The notes beneath the pieces were generated by a model that was not told the origin of the DNA, searched no databases, and saw only the letters and a list, made by a program, of their open reading frames with translations. This document shows positions 1 through 7,039 of a stretch of 64,000 nucleotides of DNA, piece by piece. Origin of the DNA: Empedobacter stercoris. Its GTDB lineage: Bacteria; Bacteroidota; Bacteroidia; Flavobacteriales; Weeksellaceae. The stretch lies in the NCBI RefSeq assembly GCF_020281205.1, contig NZ_JACXZC010000013.1:1-64000 (forward strand). Direction: 5' to 3'. Each line of letters begins with the position of its first letter. Within the stretch, counting starts at the first letter, position 1. A program made the position numbers and the translations under genes.

Positions 1-5
1 TAAAT

Positions 6-39
6 AAAATGAGTCCGATAGAATATCGAACTCATTTTT
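6..39. terminator. Rho-independent, probably bidirectional terminator
   Basis: AAAATGAGT at 6-14 pairs with ACTCATTTT at 30-38, and CGATA at 16-20 pairs with TATCG at 24-28, giving a long hairpin flanked by A and T tracts. It lies between whatever gene ends at the left edge and the small minus-strand gene at 103-222. Confidence 0.7.
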
Positions 40-102
40 ATAATTATTAATTTTTAATCTGTCCAAACTTTTGGGTGCAGTCTAAATTTTCGGAACCTTT
101 TT

Positions 103-222
103 TCATTTTGTAAGTTTTTTGTAAATCTTATACAAAATGATGGCTACTATAATTACAAGAACAATCTGGAATAGAATCCAAAGTACCACATTAAATGTCG
201 ACTCGCTTGAAATTGATAGCAT
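103..222 (-). CDS. 39-residue single-pass membrane microprotein
   Basis: This short reading frame starts at the ATG at 222 and ends with TGA at 103. A GAGGA ribosome-binding sequence sits about seven bases upstream of the start, which is unusual in this AT-rich genome and supports translation. Residues 1-10 are polar (MLSISSESTF). Residues 11-31 form one hydrophobic helix rich in I, V and L. The tail is basic (YKIYKKLTK), so the N-terminus is probably outside and the C-terminus in the cytoplasm. A terminator follows it toward the left edge. I do not recognise the family. It is the only gene seen in bases 1-352. Confidence 0.55.
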   Translation of the reverse strand: MLSISSESTFNVVLWILFQIVLVIIVAIILYKIYKKLTK

Positions 223-394
223 AAATATTCCTCATGTGTTAACTGAATGCTAAAATATAAAATATTTTTAACATTTAATTAATAGATGAAAAAAAATATC
301 TTTTTTCTTTATCTTGGTTTAGTGATTTATAACTTATCACATATCAATTTTTATGTTTATAAATCAGCATAAATTTATAAGAAAATTAAGAGCT

Positions 395-1108
395 ATGAAT
401 TACCAAATATTTAAATCGGAGTCTAGAGGAGGAGCTAATCATGGTTGGTTAAATACTCGTCATTCATATAGTTTTGCAAGTTATTATGATCCATCTCGTA
501 TTCATTTTGGTGCTTTACGGGTTGTAAATGATGATATCATAACAGGTGGAATGGGATTCGGTAAACATCCGCATGATAATATGGAAATTATTACGATTCC
601 AACAAAAGGTGGTATTTCGCATCAAGATTCTATGGGAACAGGTTCTATTATTGAGTCTGGAGATGTTCAAGTGATGAGTGCTGGAACTGGTGTTTTTCAT
701 AGTGAAATGAATGCCTATGAAAACCAAGAAGGACATTTTTTTCAGATTTGGATTATTCCAAATAAAATGAATGTAGAACCACGTTATCAGCAAATATCTA
801 TTCGTGAAGTTGCAAAAGAAAACGAATTGTACCAAGTTCTTTCACCGTATGCAGATGATCAAGGTGTTTGGATTCATCAAGATGCTTGGATTTTTTTAGG
901 AAATTACACAGAAGATATAACAGAAACATATAAAGTACAAAAGGAAGGAAACGGAGTTTTCTTTATGGTAGTAGAAGGTGAAGTGGAGTTTGATGGAAAT
1001 ACATTAGCAAGAAGAGATGTAGTTGAGATACAAGATGTAAATGAGTTTACGTTTAATGTATCGAAAGGATCACGATTAATGTTCATTGAAGTTCCAATGA
1101 AGATTTAA
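395..1108 (+). CDS. Pirin family protein (YhhW/quercetinase-like cupin)
   Basis: A bicupin of the pirin family. The usual N-terminus corresponds to MNYQIFKSESRGG, so I place the start at 395; an in-frame ATG at 353 would add 14 residues of non-conserved sequence. Numbered from the 353 start, the metal ligands expected from pirin are visible as His72 and His74 in HPHDNMEI and His116 and Glu118 in HSEMN. YhhW-type members oxidise flavonols such as quercetin in vitro and others act as iron-dependent regulators; the natural role here cannot be read from sequence. Single gene closed by a terminator at 1141-1176. Length after start correction is 237 residues, normal for the family. Confidence 0.88.
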   Translation: MNYQIFKSESRGGANHGWLNTRHSYSFASYYDPSRIHFGALRVVNDDIITGGMGFGKHPHDNMEIITIPTKGGISHQDSMGTGSIIESGDVQVMSAGTGVFHSEMNAYENQEGHFFQIWIIPNKMNVEPRYQQISIREVAKENELYQVLSPYADDQGVWIHQDAWIFLGNYTEDITETYKVQKEGNGVFFMVVEGEVEFDGNTLARRDVVEIQDVNEFTFNVSKGSRLMFIEVPMKI

Positions 1109-1140
1109 AATTTTTTACATGTTTTAGTTGTTTTATATTG

Positions 1141-1176
1141 AAAGCAGATTTCGTTTTGAGAGTCTGCTTTTTTTTG
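1141..1176 (+). terminator. Rho-independent terminator after the pirin gene
   Basis: AAAGCAGA at 1141-1148 pairs with TCTGCTTT at 1163-1170 across a 14-base loop and is followed by a T run. Confidence 0.75.
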
Positions 1177-1259
1177 AACAAAAAAAGCTATTCAATTCAA
1201 GTATTTAGTATATTTACTGCTGATAAAACTTTAACTTAAAACGTATTAATCCATACTAT

Positions 1260-2345
1260 ATGAAACGTTTATTCATCATTGCCTCTTTTGCTTTAATGAT
1301 TATCAGTTGTAAGAATGATAACATTGAAATAGATTCTTCTTCAGCGCAAACTTTTAGCGAGACAGTTGACAAAATCTCGAAAGCATTACCTGTTATGCAA
1401 CAAGATAAGTTCAAAGAAGCATTACAAATTATTTTTGAGTATAACACAAGTCCAACCATGGATAATGAAGCGCGTTGGGGAATTGTTCGTACGTTGTTAG
1501 ATGGAAAAACGGTTGATGAAGTTTTTGATATTGCAGAAAAAGTAGCTTTACAGCATAAGTTTACTTGGAATAGAAATCAAGTTCCTTTGGTTAATGGTAT
1601 TCCAAAACCAGAAGCGTTAGATGTTATAGAAACGCCAACAGAACCAACTTCAAATGTTCAGCGTTTTGATTTTAGTGTAAAACAAGATGATAAGGGTATT
1701 TCTATATCGCCGTTTTTTTATAATGCGCAAGGAGAAGAAATTCAATTGGATCAAGCTGTAACAGCAGCTGTAGAAGTTTTTAATTCTGGTAATATTGTGT
1801 ATACTTTCCGAGCTACGATTGATCCAAACTCTTTTGATGATTTATATAGAAAGAATGCAATTACGATTAAATATTCCTCTTTAGATGCTTCTAAGATAAA
1901 GAATGATCGTTTAGATATTTTAGTTCGAATACCTAACTCTGAACGTTATTTAACCAATCGTAAGGCGGTAAAAGTGCCAATTAATTTGATTGGTGCAGTT
2001 GTAGATTCACTTTCTTTAGAAGATGTGCCTATTGATGTAAGTAAAGAAGCAGGAATGGTGAAGTCTTTGTCGAATCGTTTTATGACAAATTTATCGAAGA
2101 AAAATTATTCTGGCGCTTTTGCTTTAACAAGAAATGGAGAATGGAATACCTATCAAAAATTTTCTTCTGATGAAATCATCAAAAATTTAGAGCAAGCTAC
2201 CATTAATGAGGCAAAAGTTTTAGATGCCGATGAAAAAGTAGCCTTAGTAGAAATGCAAGCGAACTTAAAAGATCAATCTTCTAAAACGTATCAAGTAACG
2301 TTAGAAAAGATCAATAACAAATGGTTTGTGGTTAATTTTAAATAA
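1260..2345 (+). CDS. Lipoprotein of unknown function
   Basis: 361 residues with a signal peptide and lipobox (MKRLFIIASF, then IISC), so Cys17 is the predicted lipidated residue and the protein should be anchored in an envelope membrane. The stretch after the lipobox (about 25-60), with alternating acidic and hydrophobic residues ending in KFKEALQIIFEY, resembles the N-terminal part of small Bacteroidota lipoproteins of the DUF6694 type; this is from memory and tentative. The middle (about 120-230) looks beta-rich and the last 100 residues look like a small alpha/beta domain. Alone on its strand, converging on the OmpA-like gene with a shared terminator. No function can be assigned. Confidence 0.75.
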   Translation: MKRLFIIASFALMIISCKNDNIEIDSSSAQTFSETVDKISKALPVMQQDKFKEALQIIFEYNTSPTMDNEARWGIVRTLLDGKTVDEVFDIAEKVALQHKFTWNRNQVPLVNGIPKPEALDVIETPTEPTSNVQRFDFSVKQDDKGISISPFFYNAQGEEIQLDQAVTAAVEVFNSGNIVYTFRATIDPNSFDDLYRKNAITIKYSSLDASKIKNDRLDILVRIPNSERYLTNRKAVKVPINLIGAVVDSLSLEDVPIDVSKEAGMVKSLSNRFMTNLSKKNYSGAFALTRNGEWNTYQKFSSDEIIKNLEQATINEAKVLDADEKVALVEMQANLKDQSSKTYQVTLEKINNKWFVVNFK

Positions 2346-2369
2346 GTTTAAACCTTTGTAAACATAAAA

Positions 2370-2396
2370 AAAAGCGTTCAATAGCTGAACGCTTTT
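2370..2396. terminator. Bidirectional terminator between convergent genes
   Basis: AAAAGCGTTCA at 2370-2380 and TGAACGCTTTT at 2386-2396 form a perfect 11-base-pair stem with a 5-base loop (ATAGC). The A and T tracts allow use from both the lipoprotein gene and the ompA-like gene. Confidence 0.85.
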
Positions 2397-2417
2397 CTTG
2401 TTTTATAATATAAATGA

Positions 2418-3119
2418 TTATTGACCATTTGCTTCTTTAGCAGCGTCAGCTTTCATTTTTTCATTTGCAGTAATCGCAATCTCAACACGACGGTTTTGAG
2501 CACGTCCTTCTGCAGTTGAATTGTCTGCGATTGGTTCTTCTAAACCTTTACCTTTTGATGTTAAACGAGAAGAAGATATTCCTTTTGCAACTAAATAATC
2601 TTTTACAGATTGTGCACGTTTCTGTGATAATGGTAAGTTATATCCTTGCGAACCTACGTTATCTGTGTGTCCAACGATTAATAAATCTGTATCAGGATAT
2701 TCGTTGAAAACTTCTACCAATTTATCTAAATTCGATTTAGCAACAGCAGTTAAAGAAGCTTTATTATATTCGAAAGTAACTCTAGAATTTTCATCTAAAA
2801 TAAGGTTAATTCCTTCTTCTGTTCTTACAACTTCAGCACCTGGTAAAACTTCTTCGATTTTTTGAGCTTGTTTATCCATTTTGTTACCAATAACACCCCC
2901 AGCGGCTCCACCAACTGCAGCACCTATTACAGCACCTAAAGCAGTGTTTCCACCTTTACCAATATTATTTCCTAAGATACCACCAATCACAGCTCCACCA
3001 ACAGCACCAATACCAGCACCTTTTTGAGTGTTATTTGCGTTTTGTACTGCTGTACAAGAAGACATGATAAATGAACCTCCTAATACGATTGCAGTTATTT
3101 TTGTATTTATTTTTTTCAT
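2418..3119 (-). CDS. OmpA family lipoprotein with glycine-zipper domain
   Basis: 233 residues. A lipoprotein signal ends in MSSC (Cys22). Residues 34-78 are a glycine-rich zipper segment (repeated GxxxG, for example GGAVIGGILG), which in YmgG/YcfJ-like proteins can insert in or lie along a membrane. Residues 108-215 are an OmpA C-terminal domain with LIVGHTDNVG (Asp153) and NRRVEI (Arg211), the two residues that hold meso-diaminopimelate of peptidoglycan. It should tether the outer membrane to the wall. It follows the lipocalin-like gene by 26 bases on the same strand, so the two are probably co-transcribed. The tail is rich in Lys, Ala and Glu. Confidence 0.92.
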   Translation of the reverse strand: MKKINTKITAIVLGGSFIMSSCTAVQNANNTQKGAGIGAVGGAVIGGILGNNIGKGGNTALGAVIGAAVGGAAGGVIGNKMDKQAQKIEEVLPGAEVVRTEEGINLILDENSRVTFEYNKASLTAVAKSNLDKLVEVFNEYPDTDLLIVGHTDNVGSQGYNLPLSQKRAQSVKDYLVAKGISSSRLTSKGKGLEEPIADNSTAEGRAQNRRVEIAITANEKMKADAAKEANGQ

Positions 3120-3145
3120 AATTTCTAAATTTTTTAAATTGTTGA

Positions 3146-3661
3146 TTAACGTTGGAAGTTATAAATTACCTGTGCAATTTTTCCTTTTGCATTAATATCT
3201 TGTACTAATCTCATTGAATTTGCATCAACATAATCTACACGTATTTTGTAACCAGCAGTATTTTGTTTAGCTTTGATTCCTGTTACATCTTTGAAAATAA
3301 AAAAAGTTGTAGAACCATCTTGTTGTAAATTCCAAATAATGTTTGCTGTTCCTGAAGGACAATCTCCACCTGCGTTATTAAATGTATACGTTCCTTTTTT
3401 ATTGTTTTGGACCAAGTTCCAAGTAGAACCTTCGTAACATTCTGGATTTGCAGTATCAAATACTCTTGATACGGCATCCGTAACTTTTACATTACCCTGA
3501 ACTTCATTCGTTGTTAGACCTTCGTAGTCAACATTTGTTAATGTCCATGACCCTCTCACTTCTTTACCTGTTTCAATTTCTTGTTTTGCTACCGTTGTAG
3601 ATGCACAAGATGTTAAGAAAGCAGAAGCGCATATCCCAAATAATAAAATACTTTTTTTCAT
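3146..3661 (-). CDS. Lipocalin-like lipoprotein
   Basis: 171 residues with a lipoprotein signal (lipobox LTSC, Cys19). The mature part starts with a GSW motif near residue 37 (GSWTLTNVDY), the hallmark of the first lipocalin strand, followed by a beta-rich pattern and a Cys pair (ECYEGSTW and GGDCPSG) that could form a disulfide. Bacteroidota commonly pair such a lipocalin with an OmpA lipoprotein, as here. The ligand is unknown. First gene of the two-gene unit. Confidence 0.75.
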   Translation of the reverse strand: MKKSILLFGICASAFLTSCASTTVAKQEIETGKEVRGSWTLTNVDYEGLTTNEVQGNVKVTDAVSRVFDTANPECYEGSTWNLVQNNKKGTYTFNNAGGDCPSGTANIIWNLQQDGSTTFFIFKDVTGIKAKQNTAGYKIRVDYVDANSMRLVQDINAKGKIAQVIYNFQR

Positions 3662-3788
3662 AGCTATTTATTTTATGTATTTATAGTCCAAAAAAGGGCT
3701 TTTATATATATTAGATTTATTCAATTTTTTTAATAAAAAGGTCATAATGCTCAATTGGCTTATAAAAAATAGCTTAAAAGGGCTTATT

Positions 3789-4682
3789 TTAATTTTCGGC
3801 TTTAATTACATAGATTAAAGAAGAATATTCTCCCGTTTTCATTGCTTTTGCATTTGATTTTAAACCAATTCTAATAGCGTTCAAAAAACCTAATTTATTT
3901 CCTTTGTATTTTTCAGAAAGTAGACTCACATAAAACGAATCTAATTTCATCGGATGAGTAGATTCAATTTTCATACCAAAGTTGTTAAAAAGTTTATGCA
4001 TGCTTGTTGCAGAGAAATGCCACAGGTGTCTAGGTACATCATAAGCTGCCCAATATTTTCCGTAATAAGCTGCGTCGTATGATTGATGATTTGGTACAGC
4101 AATTATTAATCGACCATTTTCGTTTAGATGTTTTTTTAACAAATGAATGATTTCATTCAAATTTGGAATATGTTCTAAAACATGCCACAGCGTTATGATA
4201 TCATATTTCTGATTATTCTGTTCTAATTCTGTAGAAGTAACTTTTTCAACTCCAATTTTAGATTGAGCAATTCTTCGCGCAGAATCGTTTGGTTCCATTC
4301 CTAAAACATCGTAACCATTTTTTTGTAAATGTTCTAAAAAGTCTCCAACACCACAACCGTAATCCAATATCTTTTTACCTGTTGATACATTCCGAATCAA
4401 TTCTAATTTGTTGTTCAGATTGATTGATTTTGCTATTTGGTAAAAGCGTTCGAAAATAGATTTTTTTCCATCGGTATGGGAAATGTAATTTTTACTTTCA
4501 TAATATTTACCCAAATTTTCGATAGGCTGGGGGAGAGTATATAAAACGCCTGTTTTAGAATCTTCAAACAATTCGAAGTTTTCTCCAGTTAAAAAATAAT
4601 CTTTTAAATCTAATTTCTTAATACCAGAAAATCCTTCTTTTGAAGGATTTTCTTGAGATGTTTCACGTGGAACATTTTCCAT
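3789..4682 (-). CDS. Class I SAM-dependent methyltransferase (Methyltransf_23 type)
   Basis: 297 residues with a Rossmann methyltransferase core. Motif I is ILDYGCGVGDFLE at 105-117, the acidic end of strand 2 is GMEPND, and WHVLEHIPN is motif III-like. The N-terminal 100 residues contain no obvious zinc ligands. The start lies one base after the mnmG stop on the same strand, so it is translated from the mnmG transcript. Codons 3-8 (NVPRET) are spelled by a parS site. The substrate is not predictable; related proteins act on lipids, sugars or small molecules. The call as a methyltransferase is firm. Confidence 0.85.
   Translation of the reverse strand: MENVPRETSQENPSKEGFSGIKKLDLKDYFLTGENFELFEDSKTGVLYTLPQPIENLGKYYESKNYISHTDGKKSIFERFYQIAKSINLNNKLELIRNVSTGKKILDYGCGVGDFLEHLQKNGYDVLGMEPNDSARRIAQSKIGVEKVTSTELEQNNQKYDIITLWHVLEHIPNLNEIIHLLKKHLNENGRLIIAVPNHQSYDAAYYGKYWAAYDVPRHLWHFSATSMHKLFNNFGMKIESTHPMKLDSFYVSLLSEKYKGNKLGFLNAIRIGLKSNAKAMKTGEYSSLIYVIKAEN
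4659..4674. promoter_or_regulatory. parS: parS-type ParB binding site 1
   Basis: The 16-mer TGTTTCACGTGGAACA is the reverse complement of TGTTCCACGTGAAACA, the consensus chromosomal parS of Bacillus and many other bacteria. It sits inside the start of the methyltransferase gene. ParB nucleates here and spreads with CTP hydrolysis to organise origin segregation. Confidence 0.88.
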
Positions 4683-4683
4683 A

Positions 4684-6555
4684 TTATCTTCCCATGTAAA
4701 TTAATAATACACTAATATCTGCTGGTGATACACCACTAATTCTTGAAGCTTGAGCGACGGTAGCTGGTTTTATTTTTGCCAATTTTTGGCGTGCTTCGAT
4801 AGACATTGATCCAAAAATACTGTAATCCGTATCTGCTGGAATTTTAAGATTTTCTAATCGATGCAATTTGTCTGCATTCTGTTGTTCTTTTTTGATGTAT
4901 CCTTTATATTTTATCTGAATTTCTGTTTGTTCTAACTCTTCGTCATCATATTCATTAGAATCAATATATTCTTTCACACGGTTTAATTTTGTGAAATCAG
5001 AAAGCTTTAATTCTGGACGAGAAATAACAGAAATCATTTTATTTGGTTGCTTCAATGGAGTACCATTTCGTTCTTCTATCACCTCATTTATTTCTAGAGG
5101 TTTGATCGAATTTTCTTCGAAATAGTGAACAAGTTTTTCAGCTTTATCAAACTTTTCTTCCATTCTTCTCAAACGATTTTCGGATGCTAAACCAATGTCA
5201 AAAGCCTTTCTTGTTAATCGTTCGTCTGCATTATCTTGTCTCAATAAGATTCGATATTCTGCTCGGGAAGTGAACATTCGATAAGGTTCTTCTGTTCCTT
5301 TTGTAATCAAATCATCGATTAAAACACCAATATATGCTTCGTTTCGGTTTAAGATAAACGGATCTTTTTCTTGAATTTTCAACACAGCATTTATTCCTGC
5401 CATTAATCCTTGAGAAGCGGCCTCTTCATAACCAGTTGTTCCGTTTATTTGACCTGCACAATACAAGTTATCAATCAACTTTGTTTCTAACGTATGTTTT
5501 AATTGTGTTGGTGGAAAATAATCGTATTCGATGGCGTAACCTGGGCGTAAAATTTTTGCATATTCAAAACCAGGTACAGATCGTAAAGCTCTTGCTTGAA
5601 TATCATCAGGTAAAGATGTCGAAAATCCATTTATATAGAATTCCATTGTATGCCAACCTTCAGGTTCTGCAAATATTTGGTGACGATCTTTGTCTGCAAA
5701 ACGGTTAATTTTATCTTCTATCGATGGACAGTATCTTGGTCCAGTTGATTTGATTGTTCCGTTAAACATTGGAGAACGATCGAATCCTTCGCGTAATAAA
5801 TCGTGTACTTCTTGATTGGTATATGTAATCCAACAAGAGCGTTGTTTGGTTAGTTTTGGCGTATTGGTATACGAAAATTTAGATGGGTTTTCATCTCCTG
5901 GTTGCTCAATCATTTTCGAATAATCAATTGATCGTCCATCAACACGTGGAGGTGTTCCTGTTTTCATTCGGCCAGCTTCGAAACCTAAATCAACGAGTTG
6001 TTCTGTTATTCCGAATGCAGCAGATTCTCCCATACGTCCACCTCCAAATTGTTTTTCTCCGATATGGATCAAACCATTTAGGAAAGTTCCATTTGTTAAG
6101 ATAACAGTTTTAGAACGAATTTTCATTCCCATCGCTGTAATCACTCCACAAACTTTACCATTCTCTACGATTAAGTTTTTAACCATATCCTGAAAGAAAT
6201 CAACATTCTCTGTTCTTTCTAATGATAAGCGCCATTCTTCGGCAAAACGCATGCGGTCAGATTGAGCTCGTGGTGACCACATCGCAGGACCTTTTGATTG
6301 ATTCAACATTTTGAATTGAATCATCGTTTTATCTGTAATAATACCTGAGTATCCACCCAAAGCATCTATCTCGCGAACAATTTGTCCTTTTGCAATTCCA
6401 CCCATAGCAGGATTACAAGACATTTGCGCGATTGTTTGTAAGTTCATTGTAACAAGGAGTGTTTTAGCTCCTAAATTGGCAGCTGCAGCTGTTGCTTCAG
6501 CACCAGCGTGACCACCACCTACTACAATTACATCATATTCTGATTGAAATATCAT
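4684..6555 (-). CDS. mnmG: tRNA uridine-5-carboxymethylaminomethyl(34) synthesis enzyme MnmG
   Basis: 623 residues, the normal length for MnmG/GidA. An N-terminal FAD-binding Rossmann motif is at 13-18 (GGGHAG), followed by the family signature CNPAMGGIAKG, the second signature around EDKINRFADK, and the C-terminal helical MnmE-interaction domain (IEARQKLAKIKPATVAQASRIS region). With MnmE it adds cmnm5 to U34 of tRNAs reading NNA/NNG codons. The gene is flanked at both ends by parS sites. mnmG is often near the replication origin in other bacteria, which fits. Downstream the methyltransferase follows with a one-base gap; upstream lies ybeY. Confidence 0.97.
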   Translation of the reverse strand: MIFQSEYDVIVVGGGHAGAEATAAAANLGAKTLLVTMNLQTIAQMSCNPAMGGIAKGQIVREIDALGGYSGIITDKTMIQFKMLNQSKGPAMWSPRAQSDRMRFAEEWRLSLERTENVDFFQDMVKNLIVENGKVCGVITAMGMKIRSKTVILTNGTFLNGLIHIGEKQFGGGRMGESAAFGITEQLVDLGFEAGRMKTGTPPRVDGRSIDYSKMIEQPGDENPSKFSYTNTPKLTKQRSCWITYTNQEVHDLLREGFDRSPMFNGTIKSTGPRYCPSIEDKINRFADKDRHQIFAEPEGWHTMEFYINGFSTSLPDDIQARALRSVPGFEYAKILRPGYAIEYDYFPPTQLKHTLETKLIDNLYCAGQINGTTGYEEAASQGLMAGINAVLKIQEKDPFILNRNEAYIGVLIDDLITKGTEEPYRMFTSRAEYRILLRQDNADERLTRKAFDIGLASENRLRRMEEKFDKAEKLVHYFEENSIKPLEINEVIEERNGTPLKQPNKMISVISRPELKLSDFTKLNRVKEYIDSNEYDDEELEQTEIQIKYKGYIKKEQQNADKLHRLENLKIPADTDYSIFGSMSIEARQKLAKIKPATVAQASRISGVSPADISVLLIYMGR

Positions 6556-6593
6556 TTGATTTGTAAACTTATTTTTCTTGTTAAAATAATAAA

Positions 6594-6609
6594 TGTTCCA
6601 CGTGGAACA
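6594..6609. promoter_or_regulatory. parS: parS-type ParB binding site 2
   Basis: TGTTCCACGTGGAACA is a perfect 16-base palindrome, made of two copies of the TGTTCCAC half-site found in consensus parS. It fills the ybeY-mnmG junction and abuts the ybeY stop codon at 6610. It lies 1,935 bases from site 1. Confidence 0.88.
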
Positions 6610-7035
6610 TTATGAATTTAGATAGTGACTAAACGTTTCTAAATAGTGATTTTCTTTTGTAGTCATCAATTCTTTTTCTTCTGGTTCTTTATCCATATAA
6701 CCAGCGAAATGTAATATTCCATGAATCACAACACGAGCCAATTCATTCTCAAAAGAGACATTATTCTGCTCTGCATTATCTTTTATTCTTTCGATACTAA
6801 TAAAAATATCACCCATCAATTCGTCTTCAATAGAATTATCGAAACCGATAACATCTGTATAATAATCGTGATCCAAATATTGTCGATTAATTTGAAGTAA
6901 GTATTCATCATCACAGAAAATATAGTTTAAATCTTCTATTGTTTTTCCTTCATTTCGCATACTCTCTACGATCCAATCTATCCAAGTTTGAGCATCTTTT
7001 AACTCAAAATCTGTTTCGTAAAATAATTCTATCAT
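6610..7035 (-). CDS. ybeY: Endoribonuclease YbeY (rRNA maturation factor)
   Basis: 141 residues, a typical YbeY/UPF0054 size. It is a metal-dependent RNase implicated in 16S rRNA 3' end maturation and ribosome quality control. The Arg in the middle (ELARVVIHGILHF) and the metal site HGILHFAGYMDK are visible. In Escherichia coli the ligands are H-x3-H-x5-H; here the third position is Asp rather than His. Relatives in Flavobacteriia, as I recall them, read GYKDK, so this is likely a lineage trait. It sits 4 bases after the patatin-like gene, same strand, and 54 bases before mnmG. Confidence 0.9.
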   Translation of the reverse strand: MIELFYETDFELKDAQTWIDWIVESMRNEGKTIEDLNYIFCDDEYLLQINRQYLDHDYYTDVIGFDNSIEDELMGDIFISIERIKDNAEQNNVSFENELARVVIHGILHFAGYMDKEPEEKELMTTKENHYLETFSHYLNS

Positions 7036-7039
7036 TGTT

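Noticed and set aside
515-835. Minus-strand frame of 106 residues across the pirin gene
   Set aside because: Overlaps fully a well-supported gene and has an odd composition (His, Asn, Thr and Phe rich) typical of antisense shadows.
4684-7035. oriC itself with DnaA boxes near mnmG
   Set aside because: I found no cluster of TTATCCACA-like boxes or an AT-rich unwinding region here; the origin may be near but not in this window.
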